DNA from: Aphanomyces cochlioides
Taxonomy: Eukaryota > Oomycota > Saprolegniomycetes > Saprolegniales > Verrucalvaceae
Assembly: GCA_019828595.1 (NCBI GenBank)
Contig: JAHQRK010000008.1
Span: 2,232,001 to 2,296,000, forward strand
DNA length: 64,000 bases
Direction: 5' to 3'
Translations under genes and position numbers: made by a program
Notes under the pieces: model-generated
The model's database searches: none
What the model was told of the DNA's origin: nothing
Seen by the model: only the letters and a program-made list of their open reading frames with translations
Shown: positions 21,574-35,367 of the stretch, piece by piece
Numbering within the stretch: the stretch's first letter is position 1
Layout: every line of letters begins with the position of its first letter

Positions 21574-24500
21574 TTAATTTGGGGCTGAAGGTTGGAGCGC
21601 GAGCAAAGTCGGGTACTTGGCTACCAGTGGGCGATAGACAGGTTGTCTATGCAAAGTATTGATTGCTGAAATTGCTTCCACTCGTTGAGGGCTGTCAACT
21701 TCTTGGAGGCGAAGCCATCTGCGGATCGATGCATGCCATCGGATGAAGCTGACTTCTTGCCAAATTTCTGGCGGAGGCGGCTCCTTCGATTCGAACTTGG
21801 CGGCGTTGTGCGTTGTCCAAATATAGTGAAGGTTGGAAGCACACAGAAGAGCCCAGAGCACAAACAGTATGTCTTGAAGCTGGCTACCGCGTTCGTTGAC
21901 TTGAAAGCGGTCGATGTTGGTGATGGCAGTCCAATCGAAATTGACACCGAAGCATCGCCAAGCGGTCGCGTGAAAACGCCAAAGGGGATACACGCGAGAG
22001 CAGGTGTGGAAGGCGTGGTGTTGGTTCTCCGGTGCGTCGCAATTGGTATAGACACAGCAAATTACGTCTGGCTGCTGAGGTTGCAAGTAGAACAAGCGCG
22101 AGTTGACAGGCAGCATGTTGAACAACAGTCGAAACCAAACGTCGCCATGGAGGGGAGGCGGCCAACGGCATGTTTTGCGGATGAGTCGCACGTAGGTCGC
22201 AATATCTTGTTGCTCGACGCGGGACGATGTCGCCACTGGGTGCGGTTTTCCATCCGAAGGGGCGTGATGCGCCAAACGTGATACGAGTCGCTTGGGCCAA
22301 CGCTCGAAGGATAGCAATTGATCTTTGAAAAGTGCCTTGAAAGGGTGACTTGTTGTATCGATATCGGTCAAAGCAGTTCCAGTTCGAACGCCAGACGTGC
22401 GGAGGACTTGGTCGAATATCTTGGTGAGGTGGCTATAAACTTGACCAGCACGTTCGGGTGCTGCAAATCCCATCGCGCCGTTCGCTTGTAACGTCACTTG
22501 TGCCGCACGGTTGTTGGATGACAGTCGATCAATAAACGCAGCTCTTGTAGGCCATGTCCCTTGCCGTGTCAAGAAGTCTTTGAGGCAGTGGAAACCGTTT
22601 TGAGACGCATGTCTACACCATCGACGACACAGAGCAGTCTTCACGACATTTGATGTAGCACCCGCAGGACCAACTTGCAGAGCGGGGTAGGATGTCAGCC
22701 ACACGGGGAGGTTCAAAAGTTCTTCGAGGCTTGGTGGCGAAGCGGTTCGCTTGGCCATAGGTGTGGCGGCCCATTGATGCCAAATGTCGTGCCAAAGAGG
22801 ATGCAGCTCCCACAAAAACAACCACTTGGAGCTGTGGTTGGGGAAGTACGTGAGAAAGTCGAACGGGTGGGTGTCGCGATACAGCTTGTTCATGACACGG
22901 GAAAATTGTCTCTTGACAAGCAACTTCCATGGGGCAAATGTGTTGGGTGAATTGGGCTGCATCAAGAGTTGGAGCCGCAGCAGTCGCTGAGTCCGAAGCT
23001 TCGAAGCCACATGCGGAATACCGAGGCCGAGTTTTTGATCGAACTGCCACTTGCGGCAAATGGTTGAGCGATGATGGTCGGTGATTTGCGTCTTCCGACC
23101 AAGGATGTACTTGTTGACCATTCTTTGCCAAACGGCAACCATCGTTGGAGGCACATACACTGCAGCCGTGACATGCCATAACAACGACAACAACATGGTC
23201 GATACGATGAGTTTGCGGCCTTGGATGGTTCGCGCACGACTTCCCCACGTTTGAAACGCAGCCAGAAACTTGTCGTTCAGTTGCTGGACTTGAAAATCGC
23301 GCGGCAGTCGGTGGCCAAAGAGAATACCAAGGTATTTCACTGGCTTCTCGCTCGGCAAGACGTTCAAGAGGCCACCATCGTCGATGTCTTCGATATCGAG
23401 ATTGTTGTTGAGCGCCAAAGTCATGCACTTGGCAACGTTGAGACGAGCTCCAGACACAGAGCAAAAGTCTTCGACAATTGCCATTTGCTCGACCGCCGCT
23501 TGGAGGGATGACGAGAGTAGAGTCGTGTCGTCGGCAAAGTAGATGCTCGTCAGTGAGTCTCCATTTGGAAGGGGAATACCAAAATCAGGAGATCCGCGTA
23601 GCATTTCGCCGAGTGGCTCGAGGTAAAGTACGAAGAGCATGCACGATAGGGGGCAACCTTGCTTGACTCCGCGGGTAGGCCGTATGGTAGGGCCAAGACC
23701 GTCGTTGAAAATGATCTGGACCAGAGGCGTATTGTAAAGCAACTGAACCCAAGACACAAATGTGGGACCGATGTTCATCTCCTTGAGTACGTCGAAGAGA
23801 AAGCCTTGGTCAACCATATCGTATGCCTTGGAAAAGTCGAGAAACGTCGCGTAGTAGTCGTGGTCTTCATTGGTACAGAAAGTCTGCAATGCTTGTACCA
23901 GCATCACGTGGTCGTGCAAGCGACGGCCAGGGACAAAACCAGCTTGGCTTGGGTGAGCGAGGTATGGGGCAACTTGTGCAAGACGGTAGGCCAGCGCCCG
24001 CGATAGAATCTTGACTTCAACCGACATGAGAGTAATCGGCCGATAGTTGCCAGGGTCGCCTCTGTCTCCAGCCTTGAACAAGAGCGCCACTGCACTTCGG
24101 CGTTGTTGGAGCAGGAGGTGACCGTGATGGGTGAGTTGGTAGTTGAACACCTTGAGCAGGATTTGGGCGAATGTCCGGGGAGACTTGAAAGAAAGCTGCA
24201 GGCCAGCCGTCTGAACCAGGAGACTTGTTCGGGTTCATAGACTTGAGCGCGCCGCACAGGTCTTCCGCCGTGAGAGGACTTTCCAGAGCGTCGCGCTGTT
24301 CTTGAGTGAGACGTCGAGTAATGGCTCGAATGATAGCTCGGCGACGGGCCCGATTCAACGGTGGTTGGTCTCTTGGAGTGACCATGATGTTTTTCCAATG
24401 AGACGTAAAACCAGCCTTGACTTCAGACGGGTCAGTCGACGTTGCACCGTTGATTGTCACGGACGAGAGCGGCACTTTGATCCCCTTGGGTCGACGAAAA

Positions 24501-25726
24501 AAGTGACTGGTACCTCGCTCGTTGACGTTGGCGTGAAAGTCGAATTGCTGATCCAGGTTGAACTGTCGGTACTCGCTGCGGGCAGTGTCAAGGGCTTGAC
24601 GGGCGGTATTAACAATGGATGTCTCAACGAGTCCCATGTCGAATGCTCGGCGGGAAGTAAGCCACTTCATCTTGAGGCTGTTGAGTGTGTACTTCATCGA
24701 GTCAATGTACTGGCGATGACTGACTTGGAGACGCTTCTTCATTCTCTTCAACCAGCCGTACCACTTTGCGCCAAAGTTTTGAGTGTCGTCTGCGCGCATC
24801 TCGTCCAAAAGTTGATTGGCTTCGGCCTTGATCGCTGCGACTACTTGAGGGTTCTTTAAGAGCTCACGGGGGAGGCGCCAGTAACTTCGGTCGGGAGCTC
24901 GCTGCTCGCAGGAGAGGACCACTTTGTGTTCCATGTGGTCGCCTGCAAAGCTGCTTGGGGAATAGCTTGAACGTGCGTACGTTTGAGCGACGATATCTTG
25001 GTCCACAAACAGGTAGTCGAGGCGGTTGCTTCGACCAGGGCCGCTGTAAACGCGCTCGTTGGGGTGGTGCATCCTCCACGCATCGATAACACCAAGTGCT
25101 GAAAGCCAGGCAATGCATTCCGCCTTACCAGCGTTGTGGTCTTGGCGAGGTCGAGTCGCGTCCAGATGCTCCTCCAGGGGTAAGTTGAAATCGCCTCCGA
25201 CAAAGTGAATGCTGTCGTCTTCAAAGTCGCGAGGCAGATCGTCGAAAAACGGTGCTCGAGAGTGAGCGATAACCGGGGCATAGACGTTGTGAAAGTACAC
25301 AGGAACGCCGTCCCACTGAGTTCGAACAACCATGTATCTTCCAGGTCGGTCATGGGTGGTCAAGTGTTGCAGGTCGAGGAATCCAGGCATGGATCCATGG
25401 AAATACGATGCCACACCGCAGCGCCGATTGTTGAGTGAGTCGACGCGATCAGTGCGGAGATCGTTGGTGAAGAGCTTGTATTTGCCAACGCCTACTTCGT
25501 TGTTGAGGTGGAGTTGGAAGGTTTCGAGATGTTTGATGTTATTGATTTTGGTTTCTTGAAAGAAAACGGCTTGGGTCGGAATTTGGAGTCGCCGCGCCAC
25601 AAGATGTCCGTTGTCTTTCAGCCCATTGAGGTTGGCAGTGGTCAGTTCGAGTATGGGGAACTTGGTGAAGAGACCGGCCGCGACCACCTTAGCCACGGAA
25701 CGCGACAGACGTTGCGTTCGCAACAT
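21574..25726 (-). pseudogene. LINE copy B ORF2 (APE endonuclease-RT), one frameshift
   Basis: Starts ATG 25726. Endonuclease residues 20-250 with TANLNG, QETK, GGDFNLP, RLDYLFV and GDHMEH; RT from KSPGSDG. A 2-bp deletion near 24172 (gaatgtccgg against gaatacgtccgg) separates the 569-codon first part from the 858-codon RT part. RT motifs: NYRPITLMS, DFSKAYD, RGVKQGCPLS, YFADDTT, KYLGILFG. A Cys/His cluster CCVYTNC...HHAFHTC lies about 140 residues from the end, as in L1-like elements. Stop at 21574. Confidence 0.9.
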
Positions 25727-28686
25727 CTCCCAGCATGAGTGTCTGAGTGTCGGGTTGGAACATCACTTGGTTGTCGAAGGTGGGGTCCAGGGAGCCAGCC
25801 TCATGGAATTCCAGGATCGTGGTCAAGACGTATCGCGACTTCTCGTCTTCGCCGGCATACAACGTTTCCATGATATTCCAAATCAAGAGGCCGAAGCTCG
25901 TGTCAAGCAATATGGCAGATAGCGATACGCCCGACAAACAGCGGGAGCCCAAATGAGAAGCCAGTGCAGTGACCGGGTACTTGGTAGAGGCCACGATCGC
26001 AGCATCACTGTTGTAGTACGTTGGAGCATGAATGGCCAAGAGAACTTCTGCCACAGCCAACACTTCTTCCAGGTCGCCGCGGTGGAGGGAAATCTCGTCG
26101 CCGTCAATGGTAGTATCGATGAAGTCGATGTTCTTGAATAGCTCGATGTTGCTGAAGATGGCTTGAACGTTCGCGGGTCATACGCACACCCCACGTCAAT
26201 GAGTACAGCTGGGAGAACGGTTTGTCTCCACCCCAAGTCGCTCGAAGCCACCGATGGAGGAGGCGTTGTCTCACAAAGTACTCAAAGCATGCACGGTCTT
26301 CATCAAAAAGTCGGTGCAGTTGCAAGCCAAATTCAATCGGGGAACGCTCGAGATGGCTACACAGCATGTCGACGCGGCCGTCGTTGATGAGTTGGGCAAG
26401 GTTGAACGAGCTGTTGGTCACTGCATCTTCGACTTGGGTTGAGAGATGCAATGGAACTTTGGCTGTCTTGGTGTCGAGGTCTTGTAGTTCGGCGAGAATT
26501 TCGTCAAGAGACATTTCTATGCGCTTGGGAACGCCATCTTGGATCTTGGTGCCGCCGACAAATTGACCGGACGTAGGGAGGTGGGGAGGGTCATCCGAGA
26601 CGTCCAGCTTGGGTACAATCGTTGAGATCTTGTAATCGCCAAACTGAGCAACGTGTTCCTCGGGGTTGACACACACACGTTCGTCGAGGGCTTCAAACAT
26701 GTTGGGCGAAATCCAAGAGCGGCCATGCTCGGGGGAATCCACTTGCTGTTGCGTCTTCTTGCGCTTGCCTCTCGACGCCTTGACGCCAGTCCACTGCGGA
26801 GGGTTGGCTTGCGCAGTTTTCCGACGTTTTGGCGCCTTGGGAGTCGAAGAAGGCGGGTTGGTTGGGCTGGGAGCTGGCTTGTTCAATCCATATTGGCGGG
26901 ACGTTGCATCAAGGTCCAAACGAACCAAGTTCTTGTCACGAAAATACCACCCTTGACCGTACACGCGGAGACAACGGCCCTTGAAAAGAATTTCTTCGAC
27001 GAGACGGCCGTCGCGCTGTATGGTCGTTGGTACGGAGGTTCCTTCAAAGTAAAGGCGGTACCGAGAGCTCGCCATACCGCTTGAAGAGGAAACGTTGGGG
27101 TAGGAGCCCCACAGGAAGCGTGGCTCCAACTTGGTCATGACGTCGAAGATCAGGCGCTCTTCGTCTTGATCTTGAAGGCCTTGAGGGATGTCCATGAAAA
27201 ATCCGCCGAGGACGTGCGGAACGTTCATCGTGAAGTGTTGGGACGAGCCATCTCGAGCGACTTGAATCTTAAACGCGATGCCTCGCAGCTTCGTCATCGC
27301 TTCGTGAGAGGCAACACCCCACTTGAGCATGCGGTTCGGGATGTCCTTCTCGCATCTCACAATGTCAGCAATCGCAGTGTCGAGGCCGAGGGCTTGGTTG
27401 TCGAAAAGGATCGATGCCATGGCAGCTGAAACATCGATGGTCTTCGTGTGTGCACCCGTGGGCATCTGCAACCAGCCGACGATGCCGCGCGCCGAGTGCT
27501 TCTGGATCGGGAGGGTGTCTTCAAACGTGAGGGTTCCAGCAGCACGCTTGCGAAGGAGGGGTTCGAGTTCCTCCATCGTGGGCTGGTAAGGAGCAACGTC
27601 CTTGGTCTTGATGGCCTTGGCAGACTGAGACCGCTGTTGCGCTTGGAAGGCCCATACGTCGTTGGGGGCCTGGCGGTTGATGGGTTGGCCACGGCCAGGT
27701 GTCTGGGCTCCGCCAGATTGAGAAATGTTTTCCAAATGCGATCCGGGTGAAGCCTGAGACGATGGCTGGCGGACTGAGTGAGAGTCCGAGTCGTGCGTCA
27801 GACCAACACTCAAGCGTGCGTCAGAGGCTTGGTCTTGTCCGGACCCTGTCCCATGGTGGACAGAGTCACACGTTTGACCTTCACTCGCGTTGGACTTCGA
27901 GAAGCTTCCATGGGTGACTTGGTCTTGAGTATTCCCATGACCAACACTGGCCACAGGGTTGTTCGCGATTGTTCCAGATCTTGCCCGATGATTCTTCGAG
28001 AAGAGACCATCACTCATGGAGCGACTAGTCTCGATGGGATCTTGACCTGTCGCCAGAGTGGACTTGTCGCTCGGGGGATTCTTCGAGAAGGGACCTTCAC
28101 TCAGGGATGGACTGTTCTCGAATCTTCCTTGACATGTCGTCATGTTGACGTCGGTGCTTGAGCGAGTCTTCGAGAAGCCACTATCACTCGTCGAGAGAAC
28201 ATTCTCGAAAGGAACAGAACCCAACGGAGTCTTGCCAGGCAAGCCACCATCACTCACGATGGACGTGGTTGATGGAGATTCTTCGGGCAAGGTCGTTGAC
28301 GTCATGAGCACATCTTCCGAGGTTGGAACGCCGTCTTGCCAGGCTTCGTCGCAAGTGTCAGAGGTCGTTGGATCATTCGCGGGATCGCAAGCCTTCGTCG
28401 AGCGAGTCACAGGCAAGGGTTCAAAACGGCGCGGTTTCGAAGGGGTTGCACGTTGACGTGGAAACGGAACGCGCGTTGGAGTAGGGAGCGGATTCGTAGA
28501 CGCGTCATGATGCGAAGCGTTGGAAGCATCGTCGACGTCCTCTTCCAACGACGACGCCATGTCGGTATCGCTTGGGGATGGGTCAGCAACGACGATGACG
28601 TCCATATCGCTGGGGCTGGACGCCGAGGGAGAGAACGCGGAGGAGCAAGATGGGGCACGAGGGTTGGTCGAGCGGGTAGCAACCAT
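25689..28686 (-). pseudogene. LINE copy B ORF1, frameshifted
   Basis: Same protein as copy A ORF1. A 2-bp deletion near 26169 (acgttcgcg against acgtgctcgcg in A) diverts the frame to a stop at 26104; the conserved frame resumes and ends at 25689. Copy A is intact at this point but broken elsewhere, so the two copies together show that the master ORF1 was about 1,000 codons. Confidence 0.85.
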
Positions 28687-28732
28687 ATTGTCAGATAGCG
28701 TAGAGTGGTACTGCGGGGTAGCTGGCAAATTA

Positions 28733-28805
28733 GCTCCTATGGCTCAGTTGGTAGAGCGTCAGTCTCATAATCTGAAGGTCGCCAGTTCGATCCTGGCTGG
28801 GAGCA
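28733..28805 (+). tRNA. tRNA-Met(CAT), array unit 5
   Basis: Identical to the other copies; abuts the 5' end of LINE copy B. Confidence 0.96.
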
Positions 28806-29785
28806 GCCTTTTTCATCCCTTTTTCTTGCCGCACTTGAACCGACATTCTCACAAAATCAAGCACACTACCATCGACACACAACAAGTATCACTCTGTCCC
28901 CTCGTCGTCAAAATAGCACCACCAGTCAACTAACACACACATTCCATTTGCCACACAAGGCCAGACGCATCGAAATGTTGTACCAACACACTACTCAATA
29001 CACCTGCACCGACATATGCGCAAGTCTGTGAACGCGGCCAAAAACATCGCTCGTTCAGTCCTCCTGAGATCTCTTCTTTGCATGCACTCATGCCACTTTG
29101 TGTCGTGACAACAAGAACACTACTAAACACCGCGGTCCCAATCACTGATCACATGTATTACCTCGTTAGACGCAGAGGCTTAATATTGAATCCCCACGTT
29201 GCTTGATAAACGAAAGGTTGACAATACGACAGGAAAAACTCACGAACGTCTCACTCTTAGCTCTCAAAAGCAGTTCAATAGTGCCAGTGATTTCGATAGT
29301 AGTGTCTACAGTCGAAATGAACCAGGGATCGTAGAGTCTCCATATTGCGAATACTTTTACACAAATGAATGCCGCTGTGGCTACAGTGGTAAAGTGTCAA
29401 TGGGTTTGTTTTGAATGGAATGAGAAGTGTGTTTACGCAAGGACTCGATGTGTTTGTGCGCATCCTTCCAGCAAGCATACATCAAGAAAAGTGTAGCGTC
29501 GGTCACCGGGGTAAACGCCATGCATTTGTATATGTTTCTAAGGTTCAAGAATACATGAGAAAGGATCCGTCGATGAGTTCCAGCATTTTTAGTCGTTGGT
29601 GGCATGTATGAAGTCTTGTAGACGTCAGTATCTCTATTTTTGAGGTGGTTTCAAGTGGAAGAAATGTTTGAATTTTTGGTAAGGCGAAAGATGGAGTGCG
29701 AGTAGTTTGAGACGAGAGTGGGGTATGAATAGGAAGGTGTTTGAATGGTGGATTTAGAATTTGAAGTGTCCAATCAAGGTATGCC
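28733..29785 (+). repeat. 1,053-bp tRNA-Met array unit 5
   Basis: Same spacer with a private C (caatacacc); gagagtgg and ggtatgcc variants shared with units 6 and 7. Ends at the remnant 29786-29799. Confidence 0.95.
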
Positions 29786-29799
29786 GCTCCTATGGCTCA

Positions 29800-30584
29800 A
29801 TGTCAATGGGGAGTCTATTTGTAGTTAATGTAAACTACAAACTAATATTGCCCGAAGGCTCATCCCATTTCCAACTGCTAGGCTGAATTGGAAATCAATT
29901 TGGCTTTTCGTTTTCTTGATTCGCTTCGACGTTGGGACTTCGATTTCTTCGGTGTTTGTAAGCTAACACGGCGAATATGTCGGATAAAACTGACTCTTGG
30001 CATCTGACCCAGGGGGTATACATTTTCATTGTCTTGGATCATACATAGACTTCGGTCTATGCAGCGCTTGTATCGCTTGGCGAGGACCCAGCAATGGGAT
30101 GTTGAATCAGTGACAGAAACAACCAAGAATTCTCCGTCAGGCTCATCCAATATCGCTCTACAGATATCACGAATTGGATCACCCACCGATTGCTTGAGCA
30201 GTTGACGGGAGAATATGGCGTCGTTGTAGTGGAATCCATGTGTGTATGCCAGCTTGAGAAAATCATGCATCTTGGAAGGGGGAATGCCCGCGTCTTGAGG
30301 AACTCCATGGGCCTCTTTGAAACCCGAAATGACTTCTTCGCTGAGCTCAAAATTGGAGACATTCAAATTGGTAGCAACGATTCGGATTGCAGCCGCAAGA
30401 CAAGATTTGTCACTGTTGTTGCCAATTTCTAGCCACAGAGGATCCATCGCTCGAAATTCAGCAAGCGTTGGGGCGAGACCAGTGTTCGTGAGGAAGTGGG
30501 CTCCAGCTTGTCGCCATCGTTGGTACATCGCCACGGCTTCTTGACACCCGCTGAGGTCTTTTTCGTCGAACCAGTCTTTGTCGC
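29800..30584 (-). mobile_element. 5'-truncated type D LINE stub 4, with ORF3 fragment 29878-30534
   Basis: 785 bp: type D 3' terminus plus the last about 235 codons of ORF3, including the protease-like Cys and His. Nearly identical to the stub at 8177 and to copy D but truncated at its own point, so it is an independent insertion. Confidence 0.93.
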
Positions 30585-30657
30585 GCTCCTATGGCTCAGT
30601 TGGTAGAGCGTCAGTCTCATAATCTGAAGGTCGCCAGTTCGATCCTGGCTGGGAGCA
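30585..30657 (+). tRNA. tRNA-Met(CAT), array unit 6
   Basis: Identical tRNA. The first downstream T run is mutated (gcctctttc), leaving only the distal T5 as Pol III terminator. Confidence 0.96.
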
Positions 30658-31637
30658 GCCTCTTTCATCCCTTTTTCTTGCCGCACTTGAACCGACATTC
30701 TCACAAAATCAAGCACACTACCATCGACACACAACAAGTATCACTCTGTCCCCTCGTCGTCAAAATAGCACCACCAGTCAACTAACACACACATTCCATT
30801 TGCCACACAAGGCCAGACGCATCGAAATGTTGTACCAACACACTACTCAATATACCTGCACCGACATATGCGCAAGTCTGTGAACGCGGCCAAAAACATC
30901 GCTCGTTCAGTCCTCCTGAGATCTCTTCTTTGCATGCACTCATGCCACTTTGTGTCGTGACAACAAGAACACTACTAAACACCGCGGTCCCAATCACTGA
31001 TCACATGTATTACCTCGTTAGACGCAGAGGCTTAATATTGAATCCCCACGTTGCTTGATAAACGAAAGGTTGACAATACGACAGGAAAAACTCACGAACG
31101 TCTCACTCTTAGCTCTCAAAAGCAGTTCAATAGTGCCAGTGATTTCGATAGTAGTGTCTACAGTCGAAATGAACCAGGGATCGTAGAGTCTCCATATTGC
31201 GAATACTTTTACACAAATGAATGCCGCTGTGGCTACAGTGGTAAAGTGTCAATGGGTTTGTTTTGAATGGAATGAGAAGTGTGTTTACGCAAGGACTCGA
31301 TGTGTTTGTGCGCATCCTTCCAGCAAGCATACATCAAGAAAAGTGTAGCGTCGGTCACCGGGGTAAACGCCATGCATTTGTATATGTTTCTAAGGTTCAA
31401 GAATACATGAGAAAGGATCCGTCGATGAGTTCCAGCATTTTTAGTCGTTGGTGGCATGTATGAAGTCTTGTAGACGTCAGTATCTCTATTTTTGAGGTGG
31501 TTTCAAGTGGAAGAAATGTTTGAATTTTTGGTAAGGCGAAAGATGGAGTGCGAGTAGTTTGAGACGAGAGTGGGGTATGAATAGGAAGGTGTTTGAATGG
31601 TGGATTTAGAATTTGAAGTGTCCAATCAAGGTATGCC
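30585..31637 (+). repeat. 1,053-bp tRNA-Met array unit 6
   Basis: Shares cctctttc, gagagtgg and ggtatgcc with unit 7, pointing to recent exchange or duplication between neighbours. Ends at the remnant 31638-31651. Confidence 0.95.
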
Positions 31638-31651
31638 GCTCCTATGGCTCA

Positions 31652-34600
31652 CTGCAATGGGGAGGTATATTAATAGACTTTCAATATCTACTAATACTAA
31701 TATTGCCTACTAACGGCTCATCCCACTTCCAAATGCTTCAGCAGATTTTCTACTTTGGGCTTTGGAGTACAGCGATTTTTGACTTGTTGAATAAATACTT
31801 GGGGCTGAAGGTTGGAGCGCGAGCAAAGTCGGGTACTTGGCTACCAGTGGGCGATAGACAGGTTGTCTATGCAAAGTATTGATTGCTGAAATTGCTTCCA
31901 CTCGTTGAGGGCTGTCAACTTCTTGGAGGCGAAGCCATCTGCGGATCGATGCATGCCATCGGATGAAGCTGACTTCTTGCCAAATTTCTGGCGGAGGCGG
32001 CTCCTTCGATTCGAACTTGGCGGCGTTGTGCGTTGTCCAAATATAGTGAAGGTTGGAAGCACACAGAAGAGCCCAGAGCACAAACAGTATGTCTTGAAGC
32101 TGGCTACCGCGTTCGTTGACTTGAAAGCGGTCGATGTTGGTGATGGCAGTCCAATCGAAATTGACACCGAAGCATCGCCAAGCGGTCGCGTGAAAACGCC
32201 AAAGGGGATACACGCGAGAGCAGGTGTGGAAGGCGTGGTGTTGGTTCTCCGGTGCGTCGCAATTGGTATAGACACAGCAAATTACGTCTGGCTGCTGAGG
32301 TTGCAAGTAGAACAAGCGCGAGTTGACAGGCAGCATGTTGAACAACAGTCGAAACCAAACGTCGCCATGGAGGGGAGGCGGCCAACGGCATGTTTTGCGG
32401 ATGAGTCGCACGTAGGTCGCAATATCTTGTTGCTCGACGCGGGACGATGTCGCCACTGGGTGCGGTTTTCCATCCGAAGGGGCGTGATGCGCCAAACGTG
32501 ATACGAGTCGCTTGGGCCAACGCTCGAAGGATAGCAATTGATCTTTGAAAAGTGCCTTGAAAGGGTGACTTGTTGTATCGATATCGGTCAAAGCAGTTCC
32601 AGTTCGAACGCCAGACGTGCGGAGGACTTGGTCGAATATCTTGGTGAGGTGGCTATAAACTTGACCAGCACGTTCGGGTGCTGCAAATCCCATCGTGCCG
32701 TTCGCTTGTAACGTCACTTGTGCCGCACGGTTGTTGGATGACAGTCGATCAATAAACGCAGCTCTTGTAGGCCATGTCCCTTGCCGTGTCAAGAAGTCTT
32801 TGAGGCAGTGGAAACCGTTTTGAGACGCATGTCTACACCATCGACGACACAGAGCAGTCTTCACGACATTTGATGTAGCACCCGCAGGACCAACTTGCAG
32901 AGCGGGGTAGGATGTCAGCCACACGGGGAGGTTCAAAAGTTCTTCGAGGCTTGGTGGCGAAGCGGTTCGCTTGGCCATAGGTGTGGCGGCCCATTGATGC
33001 CAAATGTCGTGCCAAAGAGGATGCAGCTCCCACAAAAACAACCACTTGGAGCTGTGGTTGGGGAAGTACGTGAGAAAGTCGAACGGGTGGGTGTCGCGAT
33101 ACAGCTTGTTCATGACACGGGAAAATTGTCTCTTGACAAGCAACTTCCATGGGGCAAATGTGTTGGGTGAATTGGGCTGCATCAAGAGTTGGAGCCGCAG
33201 CAGTCGCTGAGTCCGAAGCTTCGAAGCCACATGCGGAATACCGAGGCCGAGTTTTTGATCGAACTGCCACTTGCGGCAAATAGTTGAGCGATGATGGTCG
33301 GTGATTTGCGTCTTCCGACCAAGGATGTACTTGTTGACCATTCTTTGCCAAACGGCAACCATCGTTGGAGGCACATACACTGCAGCCGTGACATGCCATA
33401 ACAACGACAACAACATGGTCGATACGATGAGTTTGCGGCCTTGGATGGTTCGCGCACGACTTCCCCACGTTTGAAACGCAGCCAGAAACTTGTCGTTCAG
33501 TTGCTGGACTTGAAAATCGCGCGGCAGTCGGTGGCCAAAGAGAATACCAAGGTATTTCACTGGCTTCTCGCTCGGCAAGACGTTCAAGAGGCCACCATCG
33601 TCGATGTCTTCGATATCGAGATTGTTGTTGAGCGCCAAAGTCATGCACTTGGCAACGTTGAGACGAGCTCCAGACACAGAGCAAAAGTCTTCGACAATTG
33701 CCATTTGCTCGACCGCCGCTTGGAGGGATGACGAGAGTAGAGTCGTGTCGTCGGCAAAGTAGATGCTCGTCAGTGAGTCTCCATTTGGAAGGGGAATACC
33801 AAAATCAGGAGATCCGCGTAGCATTTCGCCGAGTGGCTCGAGGTAAAGTACGAAGAGCATGCACGATAGGGGGCAACCTTGCTTGACTCCGCGGGTAGGC
33901 CGTATGGTAGGGCCAAGACCGTCGTTGAAAATGATCTGGACCAGAGGCGTATTGTAAAGCAACTGAACCCAAGACACAAATGTGGGACCGATGTTCATCT
34001 CCTTGAGTACGTCGAAGAGAAAGCCTTGGTCAACCATATCGTATGCCTTGGAAAAGTCGAGAAACGTCGCGTAGTAGTCGTGGTCTTCATTGGTACAGAA
34101 AGTCTGCAATGCTTGTACCAGCATCACGTGGTCGTGCAAGCGACGGCCAGGGACAAAACCAGCTTGGCTTGGGTGAGCGAGGTATGGGGCAACTTGTGCA
34201 AGACGGTAGGCCAGCGCCCGCGATAGAATCTTGACTTCAACCGACATGAGAGTAATCGGCCGATAGTTGCCAGGGTCGCCTCTGTCTCCAGCCTTGAACA
34301 AGAGCGCCACTGCACTTCGGCGTTGTTGGAGCAGGAGGTGACCGTGATGGGTGAGTTGGTAGTTGAACACCTTGAGCAGGATTTGGGCGAATACGTCCGG
34401 GGAGACTTGAAAGAAAGCTGCAGGCCAGCCGTCTGAACCAGGAGACTTGTTCGGGTTCATAGACTTGAGCGCGCCGCACAGGTCTTCCGCCGTGAGAGGA
34501 CTTTCCAGAGCGTCGCGCTGTTCTTGAGTGAGACGTCGAGTAATGGCTCGAATGATAGCTCGGCGACGGGCCCGATTCAACGGTGGTTGGTCTCTTGGAG

Positions 34601-35335
34601 TGACCATGATGTTTTTCCAATGAGACGTAAAACCAGCCTTGACTTCAGACGGGTCAGTCGACGTTACACCGTTGATTGTCACGGACGAGAGCGGCACTTT
34701 GATCCCCTTGGGTCGACGAAAAAAGTGACTGGTACCTCGCTCGTTGACGTTGGCGTGAAAGTCGAATTGCTGATCCAGGTTGAACTGTCGGTACTCGCTG
34801 CGGGCAGTGTCAAGGGCTTGACGGGCGGTATTAACAATGGATGTCTCAATGAGTCCCATGTCGAATGCTCGGCGGGAAGTAAGCCACTTCATCTTGAGGC
34901 TGTTGAGTGTGTACTTCATCGAGTCAATGTACTGGCGATGACTGACTTGGAGACGCTTCTTCATTCTCTTCAACCAGCCGTACCACTTTGCGCCAAAGTT
35001 TTGAGTGTCGTCTGCGCGCATCTCGTCCAAAAGTTGATTGGCTTCGGCCTTGATCGCTGCGACTACTTGAGGGTTCTTTAAGAGCTCACGGGGGAGGCGC
35101 CAGTAACTTCGGTCGGGAGCTCGCTGCTCGCAGGAGAGGACCACTTTGTGTTCCATGTGGTCGCCTGCAAAGCTGCTTGGGGAATAGCTTGAACGTGCGT
35201 ACGTTTGAGCGACGATATCTTGGTCCACAAACAGGTAGTCGAGGCGGTTGCTTCGACCAGGGCCGCTGTAAACGCGCTCGTTGGGGTGGTGCATCCTCCA
35301 CGCATCGATAACACCAAGTGCTGAAAGCCAGGCAC
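31652..35335 (-). mobile_element. LINE copy C (type A), 5'-truncated, 3,684 bp
   Basis: Starts at the type A 3' terminus and stops within the endonuclease part of ORF2. Flanked by tRNA remnants at 31638 and 35336. It is the older of two stacked insertions, since copy D lies between it and the tRNA. Confidence 0.94.
31710..35335 (-). pseudogene. LINE copy C ORF2 fragment (partial endonuclease and complete RT, no frameshift)
   Basis: Open through about 1,200 codons, lacking only the N-terminal half of the endonuclease by 5' truncation. It holds all RT motifs and, unlike copy B, no 2-bp deletion, so it shows the undamaged type A reading frame. A 15-bp deletion near 31806 removes the normal stop and extends the protein by about 30 residues to 31710. 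Confidence 0.9.
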
Positions 35336-35367
35336 GCTCCTATGGCTCAATGTCAATGGGGAGTCTA

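Larger units (their letters stand above)
21417..28732 (-). mobile_element. LINE copy B (type A), full length, 7,316 bp
   Basis: Both ends are defined by the 14-bp tRNA duplication (21403-21416 and 28733-28746). Minus-strand order: 46-nt 5' UTR, ORF1 (28686-25689), ORF2 (25726-21574, overlapping ORF1 by 38 nt), 157-nt 3' UTR ending in a hairpin. Nearly identical to copies A and C. Each ORF has one 2-bp deletion, so this copy as assembled is not autonomous. Confidence 0.95.
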
